The notes under the pieces were generated by a model. It saw only the letters and a program-made list of their open reading frames with translations. It was not told the origin of the DNA and ran no database searches. A stretch of 64,000 nt of DNA from NCBI GenBank assembly GCA_019637265.1, contig JAHBVY010000001.1:1116001-1180000 (forward strand), read 5' to 3'. This DNA is from Polyangiaceae bacterium. Its GTDB lineage: Bacteria > Myxococcota_A > Polyangia > Polyangiales > Polyangiaceae. Positions 26,068 to 34,900 of the stretch are shown in pieces (positions within the stretch are counted from its first letter, which is position 1; each line of letters begins with the position of its first letter). Both the position numbers and the translations under genes were made by a program.

Positions 26068-26789
26068 ATGAGGCGGAGGTCGGTACGATGCGGCTCACTG
26101 ATGAGGGCGCTCCTGCTTGGGGGCGCGCTCGTGTCGAGCGGGCTCATCGCGGCGGCTTGCGGGGGTGCGACCACGGAGGACTGTCCATCGAATTTCAAGC
26201 TCACCACGCTCCAGGCCGTGCCAGCGAACGCGGACGGCACCTGCGTGGAGACGGGGCAGCACGAGGTGATCGAGCTGTGCTTGAGTGAGGAGCTCCGTGA
26301 TGGTCCAGCCTCGCCTTGGCTCAGCTCGCCACCCCCGCGCTCGCGGAGGCGAAGCAGCGCGAGCACACCCTATGGGTGCTTCAGACGGTTGGCTGACGGC
26401 AGACAGTTCTGGCTGATGCAGTGGTACCGGAACCAGGTGCCTACGGGGTGGGCGCTGTGTGATCCCGGGAACCCCACCAAGTTGCCACCGCGGCCTTGCT
26501 TCACGGCTCACTGCCCCGATCACCATGGCCTCCTGAGCCCGGGGAAGATCCACTCCACCTGCAGTGAGGACAAGACCCGGGAGATGTGGTGGGTCGCACG
26601 AGCGCTTGGGAGGAGGACTGCTGCCTACGCCCGCCGTGCACCGAGTCAGGTGAGTGCCCTGATGGGATGGAGTGTCGCCTGGCGCTGACGGTAGCGACGT
26701 TCTGCGGAGAGACAGAGACCGGGCGCTGCAGCTGCTCTGGCAACGCAGGTGGCATGGATAGCCCCTTCTGCTTCTCGAAGGATGAGTAA
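26068..26789 (+). pseudogene. Cys-rich lipoprotein gene, copy 2, frameshifted
   Basis: ATG at 26068 with a GAAGGAG ribosome site a few bases upstream. The signal peptide (ALLLGGALVSSGLIAAAC) and the downstream PSNFKLTTLQAVPAN, CFRRLADGRQFWLMQWYRN, PCFTAHC and STCSEDKTREMWW match copy 1. After REMWW the frame is lost and resumes in another frame from about 26586 (GRTSAWEEDCCLRPPCT, CSCSGNAG), ending at 26789. Copy 1 has 7 more bases here, so a 7-base deletion explains the shift; the uncorrected frame ends at 26688. Copy 2 also carries about 60 extra bases in frame (after SEELRD, coding SSPPPRSRRRSS) that copy 1 lacks. Both copies thus carry different lesions. Confidence 0.8.
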
Positions 26790-26843
26790 GGTGTCCTGAT
26801 GATGTGAATGGCTGCTGCCTTGGTGTCCTTACCCATTCAGACC

Positions 26844-26864
26844 GGGCGGGTTTGAAACCCGCCC
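26844..26864. repeat. REP-like palindrome, GGGCGGGTTT variant
   Basis: Perfect GGGCGGGTTT-G-AAACCCGCCC followed by CCTACCAGCGCCCCTAC. It lies between the convergent pseudogene copy 2 and the MopE-repeat lipoprotein gene, where it could also end transcription, though no T-tract follows. Confidence 0.75.
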
Positions 26865-26876
26865 CTACCAGCGCCC

Positions 26877-28814
26877 CTACTGGATGAACTCACACTGCAG
26901 GGTCACGCTGTTGCACGCCGAGCCGGGCGCGACGAACGGGCAGATGTCACCGAAGTAGCTGGTGCAGGGGAAGCCGCAGGCCCACGAGGTGTGCGTGTAG
27001 CAGATCTGGTCGAAGGGGCAGTCGGCGTTGGAAGCGCAGCCGCAGTTGAAGTCGTCGGGGATGCCGTTGCCGTTCTCGTCGCGGCCATCACAGCACTCGG
27101 TGACGTAGTAGTCGCTCGCGCTGCAGTCCGGGTCGGCGCAGTCGGCCACGCCATCGCAGTCATTGTCCAAGCCATCAGTGCAGGCGTCCACCCCGAACTC
27201 CGCGGTGGGCGGCCGCCCGCTGTTGCAGTTGAAGCAGTGCGGCGCGTTCACGCAGTCCGGGTCGGCGCAGTCCACGTAGCGGTCACCGTCGTTGTCGATG
27301 CCGTCGTTGCAGATCTCCGGCGGGTTCGGCTCGATCTCCACGTTGAGCACGAAGGGCCCCTCGTTCGGGCCGCCCACCGGATCCACCGTGTAACCGTCGA
27401 CGAACACGTAGTAGGTGCCGGGGTACAAGATGTGGAAGTCGAGCCGCGCGGCCCACGCCACGCCGCCGCTGTCGTCATCGCAGCCGAACTCACGGCCTCC
27501 GTTGCACGAGCCCTGACGCACGTAGAGCACCGAGTCGAAGCTGGTGCCGATGGTGTCGAGGTGCACCCGTGAGGCGGTGTCGAGCACGAAGTAGAACACC
27601 GCCTCCCCCGCGTCGCCGCCGCAGGTGCCGCGCGTGCGCCCCAGGTTGCCCGTGGTGTCGCCGGGGTATTGGCCGGTGCCCGGGATGAAGCGCGGCGACA
27701 GGCAGTTCGACTGCTTGATGACGCAGGTCGGGTTCGAGGCGCAATCAGGGTCGTCGCAGTCGATCAGGTTGTCGTTGTCGTCGTCGAGGCCGTTGTTGCA
27801 GATCTCGGCGGTGGGGGCGCAGCTCGGGTGGAAGAAGCAGGAGTCGTCCGCGCAGTCGATGCGCCCATCGCAGTCGTTGTCCACGCCGTCATCACAGACC
27901 TCCGGGCGGCACTGGGAGCACGCCGGGCTCGCCACGCAGTCCAAGTCCGCGCAGTCCACCCGACCATCGCAGTCATTGTCCACGCCGTCGTTACAGATCT
28001 CCGGCCTGCCCGGCGGCACGCAGGTGCACGCCGCCGTCCCGACGCACTCACTGTCGGCGCAGTCGATCAGCCCATCGCAGTCGTTGTCGATGCCGTCATC
28101 GCAGCGCTCGCGCTGGTTCCTACAAATGCACTCGTCCGTGCCCATGCAGTCGAAGTCATCGCAGTCGATGCGCCCGTCGCAGTCGTCGTCGAAGCCGTTG
28201 CCGCACAGCCCCACCTCGCTCGTGGCGCAGCCGCAAGCTGGCGTGCCGGCGCAGCTCGCGTCGAAGCAATCCACGCGGCCGTCGCAGTCGTCATCGACGC
28301 CGTTGTCGCAGATTTCTCCGGCTGGGTTCGGCACACAGCCGCAGCTGGGCACCCCGAAGCACGCTGGGTCGAAGCAGTCAGTGACCCCGTTGCAATCGTT
28401 GTCGTCGCCGTCGAAGCAGTTCTCGAGCTGACCGGGGTTGGTGTTCGGGTTCAAGTCGTTGCAGTCGGTGCCGCCACAGCTCGCCGCCGGGTAGCCATCC
28501 CCGTCGTCGTCCCGGAGCGAGTGCTGGCAAACCCCACCCACGCACCGATCGGTCGTGCAGGGATCCCCGTCGGCGCACTCCGTATCCACACGGCAAACCT
28601 CGATGCCGCCCGTGCCGCCGCCGGCCATGCCACCGATGCCGGCCACACCCGCCGCGCCCGCCACGCTCCCCCCGAACCCGCCGGAAGCCGCCGAGCCCCC
28701 CACCCCGCCGTTACCGCCACTCGCCGGCGGCTCGAACTCGAGCGACGAGCGACTACAGCTCACCCCCAGGACCAACGCCCCCACCGCCAACCAACCCATG
28801 CCACGCCCGAACAT
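26877..28814 (-). CDS. MopE-type metal-binding-repeat lipoprotein
   Basis: 645 residues from the ATG at 28814. The signal peptide ends at lipobox LGVSC, followed by a Gly-rich linker and a short Cys module (CRVDTECADGDPC). Repeats of the form CxDGxDNDCDGxxDCxDxxC follow: seven before residue ~350 and two more near 540-590, with a CCDGRDENGNG variant. These match the putative metal-binding repeat of MopE-like proteins, with Asp side chains arranged as in calcium loops. Between the repeat blocks lies a ~120-residue beta-sandwich-like domain resembling PPC (VHLDTIGTSFDSVLYVRQGSC, LYPGTYYVFVDGY). The end is again Cys-rich. It is probably an outer-surface protein that binds Ca2+ or another divalent metal. 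Its codon use matches its neighbours. Confidence 0.85.
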   Translation of the reverse strand: MFGRGMGWLAVGALVLGVSCSRSSLEFEPPASGGNGGVGGSAASGGFGGSVAGAAGVAGIGGMAGGGTGGIEVCRVDTECADGDPCTTDRCVGGVCQHSLRDDDGDGYPAASCGGTDCNDLNPNTNPGQLENCFDGDDNDCNGVTDCFDPACFGVPSCGCVPNPAGEICDNGVDDDCDGRVDCFDASCAGTPACGCATSEVGLCGNGFDDDCDGRIDCDDFDCMGTDECICRNQRERCDDGIDNDCDGLIDCADSECVGTAACTCVPPGRPEICNDGVDNDCDGRVDCADLDCVASPACSQCRPEVCDDGVDNDCDGRIDCADDSCFFHPSCAPTAEICNNGLDDDNDNLIDCDDPDCASNPTCVIKQSNCLSPRFIPGTGQYPGDTTGNLGRTRGTCGGDAGEAVFYFVLDTASRVHLDTIGTSFDSVLYVRQGSCNGGREFGCDDDSGGVAWAARLDFHILYPGTYYVFVDGYTVDPVGGPNEGPFVLNVEIEPNPPEICNDGIDNDGDRYVDCADPDCVNAPHCFNCNSGRPPTAEFGVDACTDGLDNDCDGVADCADPDCSASDYYVTECCDGRDENGNGIPDDFNCGCASNADCPFDQICYTHTSWACGFPCTSYFGDICPFVAPGSACNSVTLQCEFIQ

Positions 28815-29091
28815 GGGCGCACCATAGCCGCTCCGCTCGCCCACTTCAGCGTTCAAATATTGACGCGAGCACCCCCTCCAAACAGGCCAGGTGACGCCCC
28901 CCTGAACGCCTACCCACCACGCTCCGTCACCGGTGGCTGCGCGCGCAAGGAATCAGGACGTTCCCGGATCACCGTGCCCCCACCTGCGCGCCCACGCCGC
29001 AGCAGCGCCTGCGGTCGAGCCCCTCACCACTCAGGCAAACGCGAGCACCTCAGGCCCACGGGCCAGAGAAGAGGTCAGGGAGCCCGCAGGC

Positions 29092-29952
29092 TCACATCGC
29101 CACGTCGAGCACCGTGACCGCGCCCTCCGCCACGCGGAGCTCCACCGACACCACCTGGGCGCCATCGTCCAGCGTGATGGGCACCAGCATCCCTGGGTGA
29201 GCCCGCGCCGTGAGGTTCACCAGCGCGATGTAACCGCGCGCCCCAGTGGACTCCAGGTTGGCGCTCAGGGTGGGGCCATCGTCGTACAGCACCAGCTCCG
29301 CCCCCGCCGACTGCCGCACGGTGACCCCCGCTTTGGGGCTCTCGGTGTCGGCGTCCACCACGTGGAGCAGCACCTGACCATGGGTGGACAAGGGCGTGGT
29401 GGCGGTGTGGGCGCTCGCGACCCAAAGGTCGATGGTGGACCCACGCACGAACAGCAACGTCTGATCCGTCACTCGACTGACGTCCATCGGCTGCCAGGTG
29501 GGTAAGAGGTCCGGCGTGCCCAGCGCTTGCACTCCCACCCAACCGGGCTCCGGCGTGACCCCCGTGAGCTCGAAGCGCCCCTCCCCGTTGGTGTCCGCCT
29601 CCACGAAGCCGCTGTCCCTCGCCTCCGCGGTGACACGCGTCAGCCCCTCGAACGGCATCGAGGCCGTCAGCGTGTCATTCAGTATGGCAACCTGACCGAT
29701 GAGCGTCCCCACCCCAGAGTCGTCGCCGGTCCCACCGCTGCCACCGCTGCCGCCGTTACCACCGCTGCTCCCCCCTTGGCCCACGCAGGTCCCGACGCAG
29801 CCCGCGCCGATCCCCGGCGGGCGCTCGTGATCTTGCCCGCAGCCCGCCAGCATGAGCCCACTCAAGAGCACCAGGCAGCCGCGGGCGCCAAGCCTCCCCA
29901 CGGGCCCACCGCACGCCGCACCCATCGAGCGCCCAAGCTCCCAGCTCGTCAT
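29092..29952 (-). CDS. Lipoprotein with beta-sandwich (carboxypeptidase-regulatory-like) domain
   Basis: 286 residues from the ATG at 29952 (29925 also possible). It has lipobox MLAGC, a GGSSGGNGGSGG linker, then a segment GTLIGQVAILND...FVEADTNGEGRFELTGV typical of a carboxypeptidase-regulatory-like fold (~75-130), followed by a second, beta-rich half to the end with no recognised family. It starts 11 bp after the lgt stop on the same strand and is likely the last gene of an lspA-lgt-lipoprotein transcript. The product itself needs Lgt and LspA. Function unknown. Confidence 0.7.
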   Translation of the reverse strand: MTSWELGRSMGAACGGPVGRLGARGCLVLLSGLMLAGCGQDHERPPGIGAGCVGTCVGQGGSSGGNGGSGGSGGTGDDSGVGTLIGQVAILNDTLTASMPFEGLTRVTAEARDSGFVEADTNGEGRFELTGVTPEPGWVGVQALGTPDLLPTWQPMDVSRVTDQTLLFVRGSTIDLWVASAHTATTPLSTHGQVLLHVVDADTESPKAGVTVRQSAGAELVLYDDGPTLSANLESTGARGYIALVNLTARAHPGMLVPITLDDGAQVVSVELRVAEGAVTVLDVAM

Positions 29953-29963
29953 CGTGGCTGAGC

Positions 29964-30911
29964 TTACGACGCCGCGCCCGTCGAGGCCAACCGCGCGACC
30001 CGAGCGCGATGCGCCCACACCGCGGCCCCCACCAGCACCACGCCAATCAACTGCGAGGTGCTGAGCCCCAAGAGCCCGCCGCGATCGTCATCGCGCATGA
30101 ATTCCAGCAGGAAACGCAGCACGGCGTAGCCCGCCACGAAGCCGAGGAACACCTGCCCGTCATAGCGCTTCCGACCGTGGAGCCAGAGCAGCAGCACCGC
30201 CGCCAAGATCAGCGACCCCACCGACTCATAGATCTGGGTGGGGTGCACCGCGAGCGACGGCGCGAACGGGCTCTCGAGCAGCCCCGCCTTCCACTGCTGC
30301 TCGCTGGCCGGCGAGTGCGAGGGGAACACCAGGCCGAGCGGGCCGCTGGTCTGCACCCCGAAGCAGCACCCCGCGAGCAAGCACCCCAGGCGCCCGAAGG
30401 TCAGCCCCACTGGCACCACCAGGCCCGCCATGTCCGCCGCGCGCCAGAACTTGAAGCGATCACTCTTGAGCAGCCAACGCGCGACCAGCGCCGCCCCGAG
30501 GAAGCCGCCGTAGTAAGTCAGCCCCCCGCGATAAAACTCCGCCCAGGCCCAGCAGTTCGACTTCGTGGGCCGACACACCCCCGCCGCCGCGTCCCACGCG
30601 GAGGCCTCGAGCCCGCCGCACTCCGTCTGCGTGATGCGCCAAGCGACCTTCGATGGATCCGTGCACAGGTGCACGTAGTCCCAGAAGTAACCGTCCGCGA
30701 TCACGTGGAGCAGGCGCCCCCCAGCGACCCCTGCCAGCAGCATCGCCAAGCCCAGGTTGATGATCACGTCAGGGTCTTGACCTATCCGCTTGGCCCACAG
30801 CGCGCCCAGCGCGGTCGCGAAGATGAAGCCCGCGACGAGCAGCAGGAAATAGCTCGGGACCGGCACCGCCAACCCGGTGCCCTCGAACAGGGTGAAGAGG
30901 CGACCTTGCAC
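29964..30911 (-). CDS. lgt: Prolipoprotein diacylglyceryl transferase
   Basis: 315 residues, GTG at 30911, 3 bp after the lspA stop. Lgt moves diacylglycerol to the lipobox cysteine, the first maturation step. Several membrane helices are visible. Family landmarks are FYRGGLTYYGGFLGA, the signature GRLGCLLAGCCFG and the C-terminal HPTQIYES and LLEFMRDDDRGG. An inserted, probably periplasmic loop of ~50 residues (~80-128) carries three cysteines (HLCTDPSK, TECGG, GVCRP) not found in the short E. coli enzyme; longer Lgt forms with such loops exist in related bacteria. Confidence 0.96.
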   Translation of the reverse strand: MQGRLFTLFEGTGLAVPVPSYFLLLVAGFIFATALGALWAKRIGQDPDVIINLGLAMLLAGVAGGRLLHVIADGYFWDYVHLCTDPSKVAWRITQTECGGLEASAWDAAAGVCRPTKSNCWAWAEFYRGGLTYYGGFLGAALVARWLLKSDRFKFWRAADMAGLVVPVGLTFGRLGCLLAGCCFGVQTSGPLGLVFPSHSPASEQQWKAGLLESPFAPSLAVHPTQIYESVGSLILAAVLLLWLHGRKRYDGQVFLGFVAGYAVLRFLLEFMRDDDRGGLLGLSTSQLIGVVLVGAAVWAHRARVARLASTGAAS

Positions 30912-30914
30912 CGC

Positions 30915-31913
30915 TCACCCCTTGGGGGCGTCGTTCGCCGGCTCGGCGGCGCTCGACGTGGAGGCCTCGACGTCGGTGCTCACGGCACCGGAGGCTCGGG
31001 CCTCGGCGTCGGCTGCTTCGCCTGGATCCCCCGGCGCCTCCTCCAGATCGAGCGCTGTTTTTTGGGGGGGTTGGGGAGCCGCCGTGGCGTCGCCTGCTTC
31101 AGCCCCAGGCGCTGGGGCCCGCTGGCTGGCGGCCTGCTCCAACCCAGCAGGCTCACTGACAGTCTCGGGAGCACCCAACTCAGCAGGCTCACTGACGGTT
31201 GGCTCTGAAGCGGTGAGCTGGGCGCTCGACTCAGCTGGCGCGGCCGCCGCGACGGCGGCGTGTGGGTGCTTGCGCGAGGCGATCATGTCCACCGCCATCA
31301 ACGCCACGCCAACGCAAATGGAGATGTCGGCGACGTTGAAGGTGGGCCAGTGGTCCGTCACCGTCCAGCTCTCCGCGTAGCGCTGGATGAAGCCGTTCAG
31401 CGAGCCGACCCAATCCGCGCGGTAATCGATGAAGTCGATCACGCTGCCGCGCACGATGCGATCCGCCAGGTTCCCGAGCGCGCCGCCGAGCACCAGCGGG
31501 AGGCCCCACTTGAGCGCCCACTGGTCCCGGTGCAGCCGACCATACAGCGACACGATGAACACCACGGCCAGCACGCTGACCGCGAAGAAGAAGGGCCGGC
31601 GCACGAGCTCGCCGGCGTCCTGCAAGATCCCCCAGGCGCCGCCGCGGTTGAGCGCCCAGGTGAAGCTCAGGTGATCTTTCAGCACCACGATCGGCTCGTG
31701 GCTTCCCTCCAGCGCCAGCGCAGCCCACGCCTTGGAGGCGACGTCGAGCACCAGCGACACCGACGCCACCACACCAAAGAAGCGGAAGCTCGGGCGCTGA
31801 CTCAGATCGGGCGCTGCCACTGGTGTCGGCGCATCCTCCTCTGGCGAGGTGTCCTTCGAGGCGGTCAAAGGCGACACCGCGCTGGCTTGGGGATCCTGCA
31901 GCACCTCACTCAT
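30915..31913 (-). CDS. lspA: Signal peptidase II with long C-terminal tail
   Basis: 332 residues, ATG at 31913; ordinary LspA has ~160-200. Residues ~43-215 are the four-helix aspartyl protease that cleaves signal peptides after Lgt action: DVASKAW, the first catalytic Asp in GNLADRIVRGSVIDFID and the second in FNVADISICVGV. Before it stands a ~40-residue polar leader. After it a ~115-residue low-complexity tail rich in Ala/Glu/Ser/Pro contains a repeated VSEPAELGAPET / VSEPAGLEQA phrase; by topology the tail would lie in the cytoplasm. The stretch PQPPQK within the tail is encoded by the dispersed T/G repeat (31058-31076). It is the first gene of the lspA-lgt operon. Confidence 0.95.
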   Translation of the reverse strand: MSEVLQDPQASAVSPLTASKDTSPEEDAPTPVAAPDLSQRPSFRFFGVVASVSLVLDVASKAWAALALEGSHEPIVVLKDHLSFTWALNRGGAWGILQDAGELVRRPFFFAVSVLAVVFIVSLYGRLHRDQWALKWGLPLVLGGALGNLADRIVRGSVIDFIDYRADWVGSLNGFIQRYAESWTVTDHWPTFNVADISICVGVALMAVDMIASRKHPHAAVAAAAPAESSAQLTASEPTVSEPAELGAPETVSEPAGLEQAASQRAPAPGAEAGDATAAPQPPQKTALDLEEAPGDPGEAADAEARASGAVSTDVEASTSSAAEPANDAPKG

Positions 31914-32096
31914 GCTGGCAGGCGTCTACGACATCCGCGCGAGCAGGGCCAGCGGCGCGAAGGGCGGGAGTCATGACCCGTGGGGATCTGCGCCAACCAC
32001 TTTGCCTGAAGCCACATGCACCCCAAGCGCTTCGGCCAGGCGGCCGAGATGGGGTGGTGCCTTGAAAAACCGCCGCACGGATGTTTAGTATCGGCG

Positions 32097-34730
32097 ATGA
32101 ACGCGCCTTGGGAGAGCCGGTCTGGGGTTGCTGAAGTGGTCGCCCGCTGGCGCGAGGCGGACCGCGTCCGGGAGTGCGTGGTGGCGGACACGACGCTGCC
32201 CGCCGAGGCGGGCGCACCGCTGGCGCCCGAGCGCTTGGCGCGCCCCCTCGATCCACGCCTGATCGGCGCGCTCCGGCAGCGGGGGATCGAGTCTTTGTAT
32301 CGCCACCAGGTGCAGGCGATCGACGCCGCGCGCGCCGGCAAGCACGTCGTCATCGCCACGCCCACCGCGAGCGGCAAGAGCCTGTGCTTCCACCTGCCAG
32401 TGCTCGATGCGCTCGCCGCGGATCCTCACGCGCGCGCGCTGTACCTCTACCCCACCAAGGCGCTCAGCCGCGACCAAGAGCACGCCGTGCGCGCGCTGGC
32501 GGGCCATGCGCAGCTCGACCTGGGCGCCGCGGTGTTCGACGGCGACACCCCGGGGGACGCGCGGCGCGCGGTGCGCGACCGCGCGCGCCTGGTGCTCACG
32601 AATCCGGACATGCTCCACAGTGGGATCTTGCCGTCACACCCGCGCTGGGCCGCGCTGTTCCAGGGCCTCCGCTACGTGGTGATCGACGAGCTCCACACTT
32701 ACCGCGGCGTGTTCGGCTCACACATGGCCCACGTGCTGGCGCGGCTCCAGCGCATCGCACATTTCCACGGGGCAACTCCAGTCTTCATCACCGCCACCGC
32801 CACCATCGGTAACCCGCGCGAGCACGCCGCGCGCCTGATCTCACAGCCGCCAGAGTCCATCGAGCTGGTGAACGAGTCCGGCGCGCCCCGCGGCGCGCGG
32901 CAGCTGTACGTGTACAACCCGCCCATCGTGAATGAGGAGCTGGGGCTCCGCGGCAGCGCGCTGAAGCACGCCGTCTCACTCGCGGCCGATTTGATCCGCG
33001 CGCGGGTGCCGACCCTGGTGTTTGGCCCCTCACGAAACAGCGTGGAGGTGATGCTGAAGTACCTCCGGGCGGAGGTGGGTGACGTCGCAGGGTCCGACGC
33101 GATCATGGCGTATCGCGGCGGCTACCTGCCGGAGACGCGGCGCCGCGTGGAGCGCGGCCTGCGCGACGGACAGATTTTGTGCGTGGTGTCGACCAACGCC
33201 CTCGAGCTCGGCATCGACATCGGGGAGCTCGCGGCGGTGGTGAGCGTCGGTTACCCCGGGAGCATCGCGGCGACCTGGCAGCGCTTTGGCCGCGCGGGGC
33301 GCCGCGGCGGTGTCGACGCGGAGCCGAGCATCGCGGTGATGGTGCTGCAGAGCGGCGCGCTGGATCAGTACGTGGGGCAGCACCCTCGGCTGCTCACGGA
33401 GGCGGGCGCGGAGGAGGCGCGCATCGACCCTCACAACGTGGAGATCTTGCTGCAGCACCTCAAGTGCGCGGCCTTCGAGCTGCCCTTCCGCCTGGCAGCA
33501 CGAGCGCAGGCGCCGAAGGTGACGAGCGGCCCGCCGCTGCCCACCGCGCCCTACGGCCCGCTCAGCCTGGAAGACACCGCGGAGGCCCTCGCTTACTTGG
33601 CTCGAGGGGGGCTCTTACACGCCGCGGGCGACCGCTACCACTTCACCGCGGAGGCCTTCCCCGCCAGCCACGTCAGCCTGCGCAAGGTGGGGCACGACAA
33701 CTTCGTCATCATCGACCAGGCCACCGGGAAGGCCCTCGCCGAGCTGGACTGGCGCGCCGCCCACACCATGCTCCACGTGCAAGCCATCTATCAGCACGAC
33801 GGCGAGCAGTATCAGGTGGAGCGCCTCGACTTCGAGAATCACAAGGCCTTCGTCACCCAGGTGGAGCCGGATTACTTCACCACCGCCCTCACTTACCGCA
33901 GCGTCACCCTGCTGGACGCGATGGAAGAGCGCCCATTGGTGTCGCTCGCCGCCTCGGGGCACCCGGCGCCGTCAGGCATGGTCAGCTCAGGTGACGACGA
34001 GCCACTGAGCGGTGTCGTCAGCTGCACTGATGGCCAACGCACCCAAGAGCCGCCGCGTGATGTCGGCATCTACACTGACGGCTCACGCGCGGCGACACCG
34101 CGCATCGGCTTGGGTGAGGTGAGCGTCGTCGAGCGCGTCACTGGCTACAAGAAGATCAAGTATTTTACCCATGAAAACGCGGGTTACGGCGACGTGCACC
34201 TGCCCGCGATGCAGATGCACACCCAAAGCTTCTGGCTCACCCTGCCGGAGCCGCTGGTGGAGCGCTTGATGGCGGAGGCGCGCGCGCCGCGCGCGCAGCT
34301 GATCGAGGCGCTACGCGGCGTGGGGCGCGCGCTCCGCACGGTGGCCACCGTGGCGCTCATGTGCGAGCCGAGCGACCTGGGTCACACCCTGGGGGACGGT
34401 GAAGAGCCACCTGGTGAGGCGAACGAACCATCTGATCGCGGCGCCGCGGCGCCGAATGGAAGCGCAGGCGGGAGCGGCCCGATCGGCCGCGTGCCGCACG
34501 TGCACTTCGGCGGCTTCCACCCCACCCTGTTCCTGTTCGACGCAGTGCCGAACGGCGTCGGCCTCGCGGAGCGCATCTACGCCTTGGCGCCCACCCTGCT
34601 CGCGCGCGCGGAGGGGCTGATCACCGGCTGCCCCTGCGTCGCCGGCTGCCCCGGCTGCGTCGGCCCCAGCGAGACCGACTGGGGACAGAAGCGCCTGGCC
34701 CAGGTGGTGGCGCGCGCGTTGACGGACTGA
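32097..34730 (+). CDS. mrfA: DExH helicase with C-terminal four-Cys motif, YprA/MrfA (Hrq1-like) family
   Basis: 877 residues from the ATG at 32097 (an earlier in-frame ATG at 32016 overlaps the upstream non-coding region). SF2 helicase motifs: Walker A ATPTASGKS (~87-95), TNPDML, Walker B VVIDELH (~194-200), ITATATIGN, motif V STNALELGIDIG and motif VI QRFGRAGRRGG (~394-404). The C-terminal ~400 residues form the DUF1998-type region ending in CPCVAGCPGC (~846-855), the four-Cys zinc motif of this family. B. subtilis MrfA is a 3'-5' helicase that works with exonuclease MrfB on mitomycin C lesions; the MrfB-like gene is at 21719. Two hydrophilic insertions (~620-665 and ~765-800) make it longer than the Bacillus protein (~750). 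Confidence 0.88.
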   Translation: MNAPWESRSGVAEVVARWREADRVRECVVADTTLPAEAGAPLAPERLARPLDPRLIGALRQRGIESLYRHQVQAIDAARAGKHVVIATPTASGKSLCFHLPVLDALAADPHARALYLYPTKALSRDQEHAVRALAGHAQLDLGAAVFDGDTPGDARRAVRDRARLVLTNPDMLHSGILPSHPRWAALFQGLRYVVIDELHTYRGVFGSHMAHVLARLQRIAHFHGATPVFITATATIGNPREHAARLISQPPESIELVNESGAPRGARQLYVYNPPIVNEELGLRGSALKHAVSLAADLIRARVPTLVFGPSRNSVEVMLKYLRAEVGDVAGSDAIMAYRGGYLPETRRRVERGLRDGQILCVVSTNALELGIDIGELAAVVSVGYPGSIAATWQRFGRAGRRGGVDAEPSIAVMVLQSGALDQYVGQHPRLLTEAGAEEARIDPHNVEILLQHLKCAAFELPFRLAARAQAPKVTSGPPLPTAPYGPLSLEDTAEALAYLARGGLLHAAGDRYHFTAEAFPASHVSLRKVGHDNFVIIDQATGKALAELDWRAAHTMLHVQAIYQHDGEQYQVERLDFENHKAFVTQVEPDYFTTALTYRSVTLLDAMEERPLVSLAASGHPAPSGMVSSGDDEPLSGVVSCTDGQRTQEPPRDVGIYTDGSRAATPRIGLGEVSVVERVTGYKKIKYFTHENAGYGDVHLPAMQMHTQSFWLTLPEPLVERLMAEARAPRAQLIEALRGVGRALRTVATVALMCEPSDLGHTLGDGEEPPGEANEPSDRGAAAPNGSAGGSGPIGRVPHVHFGGFHPTLFLFDAVPNGVGLAERIYALAPTLLARAEGLITGCPCVAGCPGCVGPSETDWGQKRLAQVVARALTD

Positions 34731-34900
34731 GGCGCGGTGTCCTCAGAGCTGCCGGTGCGCTCCGTCAGCTCGGGCGCCCGATGAGCGCGGCCAGGAGCGC
34801 CGAAACGCGAGCACCCCGCGCGGCACCTGACAGCGACATGGTAGGGCGTTCAGCGCCGCGCGGCTGGCCCCAACCCCCCCCTCCGATCTAGGCTCACGAA

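Noticed and set aside
23321-26789. The paired inverted lipoprotein copies considered as the ends of a composite transposon
   Set aside because: The copies are ordinary secreted-protein coding sequence, no transposase or target-site duplication is visible, and folD-coaE between them are housekeeping genes.
27669-29117. 482-residue plus-strand frame opposite the MopE-repeat lipoprotein
   Set aside because: It mirrors the Asp/Cys repeats as a Val/Ala/Ile-rich pseudo-repeat. The minus-strand frame has a signal peptide, lipobox and known repeats.
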